NCBI GenBank assembly: GCA_023383015.1
Contig: JAHDXW010000022.1
Coordinates: forward strand, 1 to 64,000
DNA length: 64,000 nucleotides
Origin: Paracoccaceae bacterium
GTDB taxonomy: Bacteria; Pseudomonadota; Alphaproteobacteria; Rhodobacterales; Rhodobacteraceae
Direction of reading: 5' to 3'
Numbering within the stretch: position 1 is the first letter of the stretch; each line of letters starts with the position of its first letter. A model generated the notes under the pieces. It was given only the letters and a program-made list of their open reading frames with translations. It did no database searches and was not told the DNA's origin. Position numbers and translations under genes: made by a program. Positions 17,044 through 25,705 of this stretch are shown in pieces.

Positions 17044-18582
17044 ATGATCGACTTCGCCATCACCCGCCGCGGCGTGGTCCTGGGACTCGCCGCCGCCTCG
17101 ACCCTGCCGCGGGTCGCGCTGGGGCAGGGCACGCCCCGCCGCGGCGGCACGCTGAAGATCAGCCACACCACCCGGATCGCGACCCTGAACGTGCTGCAGC
17201 TCTCCGGCCCGGCCGAATATCCGGCGGTGGACATGATCTATTCGGGGCTGACGCGGATGGGCGCCGACCTGCGGCCGATGCCCGACCTCGCCGAATCCTG
17301 GGAGGGGGCGAACGAGGCGCGCAGCTTCACCTTCCGGCTGCGCCCCGGCGTCACCTTCCACGACGGCGCGCCCTGCGAGGCCGAGGACGTGGTCGCGACC
17401 TTCAAGGGCATCCTCGATCCCGCCACCGCCTCGCCGGCGCGGTCGGTCCTGTCGATGATCGCCGACGTGGTCGCCGTCGATCCGCTGACGGTGCGCTTCG
17501 ATCTGAACATCAGCTATGCCGACTTCCCGACCTCGGTCGGCCATGCCAACGCGCGCATCGTGCCGCGCGCGGCCTGGACGCGGCCGATCGAGGAGCTGAA
17601 CACCCAGCCGAACGGCACCGGGCCCTTCAGGGTGGAAACCTACGACAGCGCCCGGCTCTTGCGGCTGGTGCGCAACGAGAACTACTTCATCGCCGGCCAG
17701 CCATACCTCGACGCGGTGGAGATGTACCTCTTCCCCGACCTTGCCGCCGAGGCATCGAACTTCCTCTCCGGGGCCGTCGACGTGATGCTCGAGGTCCAGC
17801 AGGCCGAGTTCGCCCGCATCGCCGCCGCCCCCGGGGTCAGCGCGCTGCGCGTGCCCTCGGGCCGCTTCATCAACGTCGTCATGCGCCAGGACCAGCCGCC
17901 GTTCGACGACGTCCGCGTGCGCAAGGCGCTGGCGATGGCCGTCGACCGCCAGCTTCTGGTCGACATCGTGCTCGAGGGGCTGGGCCGGCCGGCCTACGAC
18001 AACCCGATCGCGCCCGAGTACCGCTACCAGATCGAGACCCCGGAGATCCCCTACGACCCGGCCGCGGCGCGGGCCCTTCTCTCCGAGGCGGGCCATCCCG
18101 ACGGGCTGAAGATCACCCTCGTGGCCTCGAACCGGCCCGCCATCCGCGGCCAGGTGGCGATCGCCATCAAGGAGATGGCGCGGGCCGCGGGCTTCGAGAT
18201 CGAGGTCGAGTCGATGCCCCACGACACCTATCTCTCCAACGTCTGGATGAAGGGCAACTTCTACATGGGCTACTGGGGGATGCAGCCGACCGAGGACGGG
18301 GCGTTCACGCTCCTGTTCACCTCGGATGCGGCCTTCCAGGACACCGAGTGGAAGAACGCCGAGTTCGACGCGCTGGTGGCGCGCGGCCGCTCGACGCTGG
18401 ACGAGGCCGAGCGGGCGCAACTCTACGGCCAGGCGCAGGAACTGATCCTGCGCGACACGCCCTACCTCATCCCGTTCTTCCAGGACGTGCTGACGGCCTA
18501 CCGTGAGGGCGTCGTCGGCTGGGGCGTGCACCCCCTGAGCCGGACCTTCTACGTCGAGCAGGTGTGGCTCGACCGCGCCTGA
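17044..18582 (+). CDS. Oligopeptide/dipeptide-type ABC transporter substrate-binding protein
   Basis: A family 5 periplasmic solute-binding protein of 512 residues. The N-terminus carries a twin-arginine-like signal (TRRGVVLGLAAAS, cleavage near residue 28), so it may be exported folded. Diagnostic stretches are LAESWE, FTFRLRPGVTFHDG and NGTGPF. A strong ribosome binding sequence, AGGAGGT, lies just upstream of the ATG. The two permeases and the ATPase follow directly. Family 5 proteins bind peptides, but also nickel, opines, glutathione or sugars, so the ligand is open. The hydrolases around it suggest a modified amino acid or short peptide. Confidence 0.92.
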   Translation: MIDFAITRRGVVLGLAAASTLPRVALGQGTPRRGGTLKISHTTRIATLNVLQLSGPAEYPAVDMIYSGLTRMGADLRPMPDLAESWEGANEARSFTFRLRPGVTFHDGAPCEAEDVVATFKGILDPATASPARSVLSMIADVVAVDPLTVRFDLNISYADFPTSVGHANARIVPRAAWTRPIEELNTQPNGTGPFRVETYDSARLLRLVRNENYFIAGQPYLDAVEMYLFPDLAAEASNFLSGAVDVMLEVQQAEFARIAAAPGVSALRVPSGRFINVVMRQDQPPFDDVRVRKALAMAVDRQLLVDIVLEGLGRPAYDNPIAPEYRYQIETPEIPYDPAAARALLSEAGHPDGLKITLVASNRPAIRGQVAIAIKEMARAAGFEIEVESMPHDTYLSNVWMKGNFYMGYWGMQPTEDGAFTLLFTSDAAFQDTEWKNAEFDALVARGRSTLDEAERAQLYGQAQELILRDTPYLIPFFQDVLTAYREGVVGWGVHPLSRTFYVEQVWLDRA

Positions 18583-18592
18583 GGCGCGCGCC

Positions 18593-19543
18593 GTGACGCC
18601 CGCCTACCTGCTGCGCCGCCTCGGCGCGATCGTGGTGGTGCTGGTCATCGTCTCGCTGACGGTGTTCGGCATCACCATGGTGCTGCCGGGCAACGCCGCG
18701 GTGATGATCCTCGGCGAGTGGGCGACGCCCGAGCAGCTGGCCGCGCTGGAGGAGCGGCTCGGGCTCGACCGCCCGGTGTGGGCGCAGTATTTCGACTGGG
18801 TTGGCGGCATCCTCGCCGGCGACTGGGGCACCTCGCTGCGCCTGCAGCTGCCGGTGGCGCAGGTGGTGGGCGACGCGATCGCCAACTCGGCGCTGCTTGC
18901 GGTCACCGCGCTGGTCGCGGTGACGCTGGTCGCGATCCCGCTCGGCATGCTCGCGGCGATCAGGCGCGGCACCGGGGCCGATCTCGGGATCGGCCTGGTC
19001 GCCTATGTCGGCACGGCGATGCCCGAGTTCGTGACCGCGACGCTGCTGCTGGTCTTCCTGGCCGGGCCGTCGGTGGCCCTGTTTCCCGCCGGCGGCTTCG
19101 TCGCCCCGGGCGAGAGCGTGGCGGGGTTCCTTGCCCATGTGGCGCTGCCGGCCGGGACGCTGGCGCTGGTGATGACCGCCCACATCGCCCGCCAGGTGCG
19201 CAGCGAGATGACCGACGTGCTGGGCTCGGACTACGTCCGCGCGGCGCGGCTGAAGGGGCTGCGCGAGTGGACGGTGATCCGCCGGCATGCGCTGCCGAAC
19301 TCGCTGGCACCGGCGGTCGCGGTGATCTCGCTCGACGTCGGCTACCTGCTGGGCGGCATCATCGTGGTCGAGGAGATCTTCGCCTGGCCGGGACTCGGGC
19401 GACTGCTGATCTATGCCCTGGAGAACCGCGACCTGCCCGTGATCCAGGCGATCACGCTGGTGCTGGCGCTGGTCTACGCGCTGTCCAACCTGCTGTCGGA
19501 CCTGGTGATCGCGGCGCTCGACCCGCGCGTGCGCTATGCGTGA
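18593..19543 (+). CDS. ABC transporter permease, DppB type
   Basis: Inner-membrane permease of 316 residues with about six helices. It opens with the family hallmark YLLRRLGAIVVVLVIVSLTVF and has the cytoplasmic EAA loop that contacts the ATPase (YVRAARLKGLREWTVIRRHALPN, about residues 213-235). The start is a GTG ten bases after the binding-protein stop. The last eight bases overlap the start of the second permease. It pairs with that permease to form the channel of the oligopeptide-type importer. Confidence 0.93.
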   Translation: MTPAYLLRRLGAIVVVLVIVSLTVFGITMVLPGNAAVMILGEWATPEQLAALEERLGLDRPVWAQYFDWVGGILAGDWGTSLRLQLPVAQVVGDAIANSALLAVTALVAVTLVAIPLGMLAAIRRGTGADLGIGLVAYVGTAMPEFVTATLLLVFLAGPSVALFPAGGFVAPGESVAGFLAHVALPAGTLALVMTAHIARQVRSEMTDVLGSDYVRAARLKGLREWTVIRRHALPNSLAPAVAVISLDVGYLLGGIIVVEEIFAWPGLGRLLIYALENRDLPVIQAITLVLALVYALSNLLSDLVIAALDPRVRYA

Positions 19544-20354
19544 GCTGCTGCGCCATCCGCCCGGCATCGCCGGGGCGGTGCTTCTAGCGCTGGTGGCGGT
19601 GGCGGTGCTGCTGGGCCCCTGGCTGGCCCCCTACGACCCGCAGGCCTTCCACCCCGCTGCACGCCTGCAGGGACCCTCGGCCGCCTACTGGCTGGGCACC
19701 GACCAGTTCGGGCGCGACCTGTTCTCGCGGCTGATGCACGGGGCGCGGGCGACGATCCTGTTCGGGCTCGGGGCGACCCTGATCGGCGTTGCCGCGGGGG
19801 CGCTGATCGGGGTCACCGCGGGGGTCACGGGGGGCTGGGTCGACAGCCTGATCATGCGCATCCTCGACGGGCTCCTGGCGGTGCCCGACCTGCTGTTCGC
19901 GCTGCTCATCGTGACCGTCCTCGGCGGGGGGGTGCAGCAGGCTATGCTGGCCGTCGCGGTCGCCTTCACGCCGGGGATGGCGCGCATCGCGCGCGCCGCG
20001 GTGCTGTCGATCCGCACCCGCGAATACGTGCTCGCGGCCATCGCGCGCGGCGAATCGGCGGCCTGGATCATCGGCCGGGAGGTGCTGCCGAACGCTGTCG
20101 GGCCGATCATCGTCGAGGCGACGATCCGCGTCGCCTTCGCCATCATGATCGGGGCGACGCTGGGCTTTCTCGGCCTGGGCGCGCAGCCGCCGTCGACCGA
20201 ATGGGGGCTGATGGTGGCCGAGGCGCGGCAGTTCATGTTCCGCAACCCCTTCGTGGTGGCGGTGCCGGGGGTGGCGATCGCGATCGCGGCGATGGGCTTC
20301 AACCTGTTCGGCGATGCCCTGCGCGACATCCTCGACCCGCGGCGGAGGCGCTGA
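19536..20354 (+). CDS. ABC transporter permease, DppC type
   Basis: The second channel subunit, 272 residues. It contains the DppC-type periplasmic entry LGTDQFGRDLFSRLMHGAR and the EAA loop REYVLAAIARGESAAWIIGREVLPNA, followed by GATLGFLGLGAQPP. About six hydrophobic helices are visible. Translation overlaps the upstream permease by eight bases, and the ATPase starts three bases after its stop, so subunit production is coupled. Confidence 0.93.
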   Translation: MRELLRHPPGIAGAVLLALVAVAVLLGPWLAPYDPQAFHPAARLQGPSAAYWLGTDQFGRDLFSRLMHGARATILFGLGATLIGVAAGALIGVTAGVTGGWVDSLIMRILDGLLAVPDLLFALLIVTVLGGGVQQAMLAVAVAFTPGMARIARAAVLSIRTREYVLAAIARGESAAWIIGREVLPNAVGPIIVEATIRVAFAIMIGATLGFLGLGAQPPSTEWGLMVAEARQFMFRNPFVVAVPGVAIAIAAMGFNLFGDALRDILDPRRRR

Positions 20355-20356
20355 GC

Positions 20357-22015
20357 ATGGCTGCCCCCCCGGTGCTCGAGGTCGCGGGCTACACGCTCGA
20401 CTACTCCACCCCGGCCGGCCCGGTGACCGCGCTGGCCGATGTCGGGCTGGCGGTGGCGCGAGGCGAGACGCTGGGGCTGGTGGGCGAATCGGGATCGGGC
20501 AAGACCTCGCTTGCGTGGGCGGTGCTGCGCTACCTGCCGGCCAACGCCGTCGAGCGCGGCGGCTCGATCCGGCTGTCGGGCGAGGAGCTGCGCACGCGCA
20601 CGGCCGCCGAGATCCTGGAGATCCGCGGCCGCCGGATCGCGATGGTCTTCCAGGACCCCTCGACCTCGCTCAACCCCACCATCCGGCTGGGCGACCAGCT
20701 GGCCGAGGTGCTGGTGCGCCACCGCGGCCTCGCGCCGGCCGAGGCGCGCGGGCAGGGCGAGGCGCTGCTCGCGCGCACCGGCATCGCCCGGCCGGCCGAG
20801 ATGATGCGCCGCTTCCCCCACGAGGCCTCGGGCGGCGAGAAGCAGCGGGTGGTGATCGCCACCGCCTTCGCCTGCAACCCCGAGCTGATACTGTTCGACG
20901 AGCCGACCACCGCGCTCGACATCCTGACCGCGCGCCAGATCCTCGACCTCTTCGCCCGCCTGCGCGAGGAGACCGGGGTCGCCGCGCTCTACATCAGCCA
21001 CGACCTCGGGCTGGTCAGCCGCATTGCCGACCGCGTCGCGGTGATCAACGGCGGCCGCATCGTCGAGGAGGGGCCGGTCGCAGGCATCTTCCGCGCCCCG
21101 CGCCGCGACTACACGCGGGCCCTGATCGCGGCGGTGCCGCGGCCGGATGTGCGCCTGGCCGCGCCGCCGCCGGACCCGGGGGCGGCGGCGCTGCTGGCGC
21201 TCGAGGGGGTCAGCGTGCGCTACGGCGGCGCCGCCTTCCTGTCGCGGCTGTTCGGGGCGCGGCCCGCGGTGGTGCAGGGGGCGCGCGAGGTCAGCCTGCA
21301 GGTGCGGCCGGGCGAGCTTCTGGGCGTTGTCGGCGAATCGGGGTCGGGCAAGTCGACGCTTGCCCGGGTCGTCGCCGGGCTGCAGGAGTTCGAGGGCCGC
21401 GTCGGCTTTCGCGACCGCGGCTACGCCGGGCGGAGGGCCTTCGACCGGCCCTACCGGCGGGCGGTGCAGATCGTCTTCCAGCACCCCGACGGCTCGCTCA
21501 ACCCCCGCCAGCGGGTGCGCGACATCCTCTCCCGGCCGCTGAAGCTCTACGGGCTGGTGCCGCGGGCGCGGCTCGCAGGCCGGATCGCCGAGCTGCTGGC
21601 CGCGGTGCGGCTGCCGGCCGAGTTCGCCGGCCGCTTCCCCCACCAGCTTTCGGGCGGCGAGAAGCAGCGGGTGGCGATCGCGCGGGCCTTCGCGGCCGAG
21701 CCCGACCTCGTCATCTGCGACGAGGTGACCTCGTCGCTCGACGTCTCGGTGCAGGCGCAGGTGGCCCGGCTGCTGGTCGAGCTGCAGGCGCGCACCGGCA
21801 CCGCCTGCCTGTTCATCACCCACGACCTCAACCTCGTGCGCCAGCTTGCCCACCGCATCGCGGTGATGCACCGGGGCGAGCTTGTCGACCTGTTCGACAC
21901 CGCCGAGGCCGAGACTGACGCCCGCCACCCCTACACCCGCGCCCTTCTGGCCGCGGTGCCGGTGCCGCCGGCCGCCGCGGCCGACCCTGCCCCGCTGACC
22001 GGAGAGCCGCCATGA
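20357..22015 (+). CDS. Fused dual ATP-binding subunit of the oligopeptide-type ABC transporter
   Basis: This 552-residue protein joins the DppD-like and DppF-like ATPases in one chain. First half: Walker A GESGSGKTS near residues 42-50, signature SGGEKQR, Walker B LILFDEP. Second half: Walker A GESGSGKST, signature SGGEKQR, Walker B LVICDEV. Each half ends in a family 5-specific C-terminal segment (RRDYTRALIAAVPRP and RHPYTRALLAAVPVP). In the second half the Walker B glutamate is kept (DEVTSS) as in DppF. Both sites look competent. The stop overlaps the next ATG. Confidence 0.93.
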   Translation: MAAPPVLEVAGYTLDYSTPAGPVTALADVGLAVARGETLGLVGESGSGKTSLAWAVLRYLPANAVERGGSIRLSGEELRTRTAAEILEIRGRRIAMVFQDPSTSLNPTIRLGDQLAEVLVRHRGLAPAEARGQGEALLARTGIARPAEMMRRFPHEASGGEKQRVVIATAFACNPELILFDEPTTALDILTARQILDLFARLREETGVAALYISHDLGLVSRIADRVAVINGGRIVEEGPVAGIFRAPRRDYTRALIAAVPRPDVRLAAPPPDPGAAALLALEGVSVRYGGAAFLSRLFGARPAVVQGAREVSLQVRPGELLGVVGESGSGKSTLARVVAGLQEFEGRVGFRDRGYAGRRAFDRPYRRAVQIVFQHPDGSLNPRQRVRDILSRPLKLYGLVPRARLAGRIAELLAAVRLPAEFAGRFPHQLSGGEKQRVAIARAFAAEPDLVICDEVTSSLDVSVQAQVARLLVELQARTGTACLFITHDLNLVRQLAHRIAVMHRGELVDLFDTAEAETDARHPYTRALLAAVPVPPAAAADPAPLTGEPP

Positions 22016-23235
22016 CCGAGCCCCTAGCCATCGCCCGCGGCCTGGACGAGCGTGCCTGCCTCGACACGCTGGCCGAGATGATCCGCCACAGGAGCTATTC
22101 CGAGACCGCCGGCGAGCGGGTGCTGGCGGCGCGGATGGTCGAGATCATGGCCGGGCTGGGGCTTGAGGCCTACCTGCAGCCGGTCGAGGGCGAGCGGGTC
22201 AACGCGATCGGCGTCTGGCGCGGCACCGGCGGCGGCAGGAGCCTGATGTTCAACGGCCATCTCGACACCAACCCGGTCACCGAGGGCTGGACGGTCGATC
22301 CCTGGGGCGGGCTGGTGGACGACCGCTTCATCTACGGCATCGGGGTGTCGAACATGAAGGCCGGCGATGCCGCCTCGCTGTGCGCGGTACGGACGCTGAT
22401 CGAGGCCGGGGTGCGGCTGAAGGGCGATGTCGTGCTGACCTATGTGGTGGGCGAGCTGCAGGGCGGGGTCGGCACGCTGGCGGTGGTGCGCGACGGGCCG
22501 CGGGCGGACTTCTTCGTCAACTCCGAGCCCACCGACCTCGCCGCGATCACCATGCATGCCGAGGCCTTCCCCTTCGTCATCGAGCTGCAGGGCATCACCC
22601 GCCACATGTCCAAGCGCGAGGCGGCGGTGGACGCGATCATGGCCGCCTGCGAACTGATCCCGCGGCTGAACGCCATGACCTTCTCGGACGCGCCGGGCCC
22701 CGAGCACCGCGGCATCAACCGGGTGCACTGCGGGGTCGTGCACGGTGCGCTGGGGCGCGATCTGCATGAATGGCGCCCGCCGCAGGTGGCCGACTTCGTC
22801 CGCATCAAGGGCTCGGGCCGCTACGGTCCGGGGCAGACCGGGGCCAACGCGCTGGCCGACATCCGCCGCGAGCTTGACGCGCTCGAGGCGCGCTACCCCG
22901 GGCTGAAGGCGCATGTGGCGCGCGAGGACGAGGCCCAGCGCACCGTCATGCCGGCATTCGAGGTCGCCCGCGGCGCGCGCATCGTGCGCAGCGTCAATGC
23001 CGCCTACCGGGCCGTGCGCGGCGAGGACCAGCCGACCGGCGCCATCACCCCGCCGGGCTACTACGGCACGGATGCCGGCCATCTCTACGCCCGCCTCGGC
23101 ATGGAGGGTATCGTCTGCGGCCCCGGCGGGCGCTACAACACCATGCCCGACGAGCGGGTCGACATTGCCGACTACCTCGACATGATCCGGATCTACCTGC
23201 TGACGATGTGCGACATCTGCGAGGTCGGGGCGTGA
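22012..23235 (+). CDS. M20-family protein with altered metal-binding residues
   Basis: The 407-residue protein has the M20 (ArgE/DapE-like) fold, but three of the five usual metal ligands are changed. His83 (NGHLD) and Glu172 (SEPT) are kept. The bridging Asp is Asn114 (GVSNMK), the ligand Glu is Leu149 (GELQGG, with the general-base Glu148 kept) and the C-terminal His is Asn376 (NTMPDE). It may hydrolyse its substrate by another mechanism, use one metal only, or act as a binding protein. It is translationally coupled to the ABC ATPase before it and to the second creatinase-like gene after it. An automatic acetylornithine-deacetylase label would be unsafe. Confidence 0.82.
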   Translation: MTEPLAIARGLDERACLDTLAEMIRHRSYSETAGERVLAARMVEIMAGLGLEAYLQPVEGERVNAIGVWRGTGGGRSLMFNGHLDTNPVTEGWTVDPWGGLVDDRFIYGIGVSNMKAGDAASLCAVRTLIEAGVRLKGDVVLTYVVGELQGGVGTLAVVRDGPRADFFVNSEPTDLAAITMHAEAFPFVIELQGITRHMSKREAAVDAIMAACELIPRLNAMTFSDAPGPEHRGINRVHCGVVHGALGRDLHEWRPPQVADFVRIKGSGRYGPGQTGANALADIRRELDALEARYPGLKAHVAREDEAQRTVMPAFEVARGARIVRSVNAAYRAVRGEDQPTGAITPPGYYGTDAGHLYARLGMEGIVCGPGGRYNTMPDERVDIADYLDMIRIYLLTMCDICEVGA

Positions 23236-24446
23236 GTGCGGCGGATCTGCCCGAGCACGCCGCCACCACCCGCACGGGCCGGGCGGTGGCGCTGCGCTTT
23301 CCCGCCGCCGAGCATGCCCTTCGGCTGGCGCGGCTGCGGGCGGGGCTGCGCGCCCGCGACCTTGCGGCGCTGATCGTCTTCGCCCAGGAAAGCCACTACT
23401 GGCTGACCGGCTACGACACCGCCGGCTATGTCTTCTTCCAGGCCGGGCTGGTCACCGCCGACGATGGCCCGAGCGTCTTGCTGACCCGCCGGCCCGACCT
23501 GCGCCAGGCCGAGGTCGCCTCGCTTTACGACGACATCCGCATCTGGCTGAACGCCGAGGGGGCGGAGCCCGCCCGCGACCTCTGCGCCATCCTGGCCGAG
23601 CGCGGGCTGGCGGGGGCCAGGGTGGGGGTGGAGTACGCCACCCACGGGCTGACGGCGGCCAACGGCCGGGCGCTCGAGGCGGCAATGGCGGGCCTCTGCA
23701 CGCTTGTCGACGCCTCCGACCTGGTCCGCGGGCTCAGGCTGGTGAAGTCGCCCGCCGAGTTGGTGCTGGTGCGGGCGGCCGGGCGGCTGGCCGATGCCGC
23801 GGTCGAGGCGGCGATCGCCGCCGCCGCCCCCGGCGTGCTGGACAGCCGGCTGACGGCGGCGGCCCTGTCGGCGATGCTGGAGGGCGGCGGCGACGTGCCA
23901 GCGGGCGGGCCGCTGGTCAACTCCGGGCCGCGGGCGTTGTTCGGCCGCGGCATCGGCGGACCGCGGGCCATCGGCAGGCATGACCAGGTGCTGGTGGAGC
24001 TTGCCGCCTCGGTGCTGCGCTACCACGCCTGCATCGAGGCGATGATCGCCGTCGGCCCCCCCGACCCGCGACAGGAGCGGATGATGGCGGTGGCCGCCGA
24101 GGCAATGGAGGCGGTCAGGGATGCCGCCCGGGCCGGCGCCGCGCTGGGCACGCTCGACGACATCCACCGCCGGGTGCTGGACGGGGCGGGCTATGCGCAG
24201 GCCCGCTTCGCGGCCTGCGGCTACGCGCTCGGCTGCACCTTCCGGCCGACGTGGATGGACGCGCCGCCGATGATCTATTCCGGCAACCCGCTGGTGATGA
24301 CGCCGGGCATGGTGTTCTTCGTTCACATCATGATTCCCGACGCGGCGAGCGGGCTTGCCGCCGGGGTCGGCCAGACCTTCGCGATCCGCGAGCACGGCTC
24401 GCCCGAGGTGTTCAGCGCCCTGCCGCTGGTGCTGCACCGGGCCTGA
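23232..24446 (+). CDS. Creatinase-like M24-fold hydrolase (second copy)
   Basis: Paralogue of the protein at 15815-16999; the two share a near-identical FAQESHYWLTGYDT-GYVFFQ core and the GCT-PT-MD-PPMIYSGNP stretch. The GTG start at 23232 overlaps the stop of the M20-like gene. The product has 404 residues. The metal ligands are missing here too (GYALGCTF for the His loop, FVHIMI and GQTFAIR for the Glu positions), and it diverges more in the region where the Asp pair would be (VLVELAASVLRYHACIEA). The two copies may form a heteromer, or act on related substrates. It ends the transport operon. Confidence 0.83.
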   Translation: MSAADLPEHAATTRTGRAVALRFPAAEHALRLARLRAGLRARDLAALIVFAQESHYWLTGYDTAGYVFFQAGLVTADDGPSVLLTRRPDLRQAEVASLYDDIRIWLNAEGAEPARDLCAILAERGLAGARVGVEYATHGLTAANGRALEAAMAGLCTLVDASDLVRGLRLVKSPAELVLVRAAGRLADAAVEAAIAAAAPGVLDSRLTAAALSAMLEGGGDVPAGGPLVNSGPRALFGRGIGGPRAIGRHDQVLVELAASVLRYHACIEAMIAVGPPDPRQERMMAVAAEAMEAVRDAARAGAALGTLDDIHRRVLDGAGYAQARFAACGYALGCTFRPTWMDAPPMIYSGNPLVMTPGMVFFVHIMIPDAASGLAAGVGQTFAIREHGSPEVFSALPLVLHRA

Positions 24447-24470
24447 GGCCGCCGCGCCGCGTGCCCGTCG

Positions 24471-24869
24471 TCACCGGCGCGGCCGGCGGACGAGTGCCGT
24501 GACCTCGATCTCGACCTTCATCTCGGGGGTGGCGAAGCCGCACAGGATGGTGGTGTTGGTCGGCCGCGGGTCGGCGAAGGCGGCGCCGAGGACCCGGCTG
24601 ACGGCCTCGACATCCTCGCGGTCGCGGATGTAGACGCGCACCCGCACCACGTCGGCAAGCGCCGCATCCGCCTGCGCGAGGGTGGCGGCGATGGTGGCGA
24701 GCGCCTGGCGGGCCTGCGCCGCCGCCTCCCCGGCGATGGTGCCGGTGGCGAAGTCGTAGCCGGCGGTGCCCGAGACGAAGACCCACTCCCCGTCGACAAC
24801 GGCGCGCGAATAACCCGCCATCTCCTCGAAGCGCGAGCCGGTGGTGATGGTCCAGCGCCCGTCCTGCAT
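24471..24869 (-). CDS. RidA/YjgF-family protein lacking the catalytic arginine
   Basis: A 132-residue single-domain Rid protein. True RidA deaminates reactive enamine/imine intermediates made by PLP enzymes and needs an arginine before the conserved VEIE strand. Here that segment reads TNTTILCGFATPEMKVEIEV, with Thr where Arg is expected, as in the Rid groups without shown deaminase activity. The ATG at 24869 has AGGGGAG upstream. It is divergent from the Liv-type transport operon and shares a regulatory region with it, so it probably belongs to the same amino-acid pathway. Confidence 0.85.
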   Translation of the reverse strand: MQDGRWTITTGSRFEEMAGYSRAVVDGEWVFVSGTAGYDFATGTIAGEAAAQARQALATIAATLAQADAALADVVRVRVYIRDREDVEAVSRVLGAAFADPRPTNTTILCGFATPEMKVEIEVTALVRRPRR

Positions 24870-24880
24870 GGCAGCTCCCC

Positions 24881-24909
24881 TTGATCTGATCAACTGATCA
24901 CGTTAGCGT
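24881..24909 (+). promoter_or_regulatory. Promoter of the Liv-type ABC operon
   Basis: TTGATC (24881-24886) and TAGCGT (24904-24909) are 17 bases apart, directly upstream of the ATG at 24932. It has the same arrangement as the promoter at 15741, with a symmetric element in the spacer. Confidence 0.5.
24886..24901. promoter_or_regulatory. Probable operator, two TGATCA boxes
   Basis: CTGATCAACTGATCAC holds two copies of the palindrome TGATCA eight bases apart, centre to centre. It lies between the -35 and -10 boxes of the Liv operon promoter and just upstream of the ridA-like gene. The GntR protein at 31824-32528 is a candidate ligand; this is inferred from location only. Confidence 0.5.
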
Positions 24910-24931
24910 CCGGCGGTCAACGGGGGCGGGG

Positions 24932-25705
24932 ATGGGCGGTCGCGGGCAGCTCGAGGTCCGGGAGGTGGCGGTCGCCTTCGGGGCGGTGCGCGCCGTCGAC
25001 GGCGTCAGCCTGACGGCCGCGGCCGGCCGGATCACCGGGCTGATCGGCCCCAACGGCGCCGGCAAGACGACGCTGTTCAACGCGATTGCCGGCGAGCTGC
25101 GGTCGCAGGCCGGGCAGATCCTGCTTGACGGACACCGCCTGGACGGGCTGCCCCCGCACCGGGTGTTCGCCGCCGGGCTGGCGCGGACGTTCCAGATTCC
25201 GCGTCCCTTCGCGGGCATGACGGTGCTGGAGAACCTCATGACCGTGCCCGCCCGCCAGAAGGGCGAGCGGTTCTGGATGAACTGGATCGCCCGCGGTGCG
25301 GTGCGCGCCGAGGAGCGCGCGATCCGTGCCCGGGCCGAGGCAATCATGGAGTTCTGCGGCCTGGCGCCGGTGGCGCGCTCCCGCGCGGGGGCGATCTCGG
25401 GCGGCCAGCAGAAGCTTGTGGAACTGGCCCGCGCGCTGATGGCCGAGCCTGCGATCATCCTCTTGGACGAACCGGGGGCGGGGGTGAACTCGCGGCTCCT
25501 TGACCATCTGGTCGACCGCATCCGGGCCCTGAACGCGCGCGGCATGACCTTCCTGATCATCGAACACAACATGGACGTGATCGGCGCGCTCTGCGACCAA
25601 GTGCTGGTGATGGCCGCCGGCCGCCGCCTGGCCGAGGGGCCGCCAGCGGCGGTGATCCGGCGGCCGGAGGTGATCGAGGCCTATCTGGGCGGGGCGGCGG
25701 CGTGA
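24932..25705 (+). CDS. Branched-chain-amino-acid-type ABC transporter ATPase, LivG-like
   Basis: A 257-residue ATPase of the LivG branch. Walker A is GPNGAGKTT near residues 41-49, the signature is SGGQQKL, Walker B is IILLDEP, and the LivG-typical GLARTFQIPRPF and EHNMDVI segments are present. It is the first gene of a five-gene cluster (two ATPases, two permeases, binding protein). The next gene starts within its stop codon. Liv-type systems carry amino acids, amides or urea; the cargo here is not fixed by the sequence. Confidence 0.93.
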   Translation: MGGRGQLEVREVAVAFGAVRAVDGVSLTAAAGRITGLIGPNGAGKTTLFNAIAGELRSQAGQILLDGHRLDGLPPHRVFAAGLARTFQIPRPFAGMTVLENLMTVPARQKGERFWMNWIARGAVRAEERAIRARAEAIMEFCGLAPVARSRAGAISGGQQKLVELARALMAEPAIILLDEPGAGVNSRLLDHLVDRIRALNARGMTFLIIEHNMDVIGALCDQVLVMAAGRRLAEGPPAAVIRRPEVIEAYLGGAAA

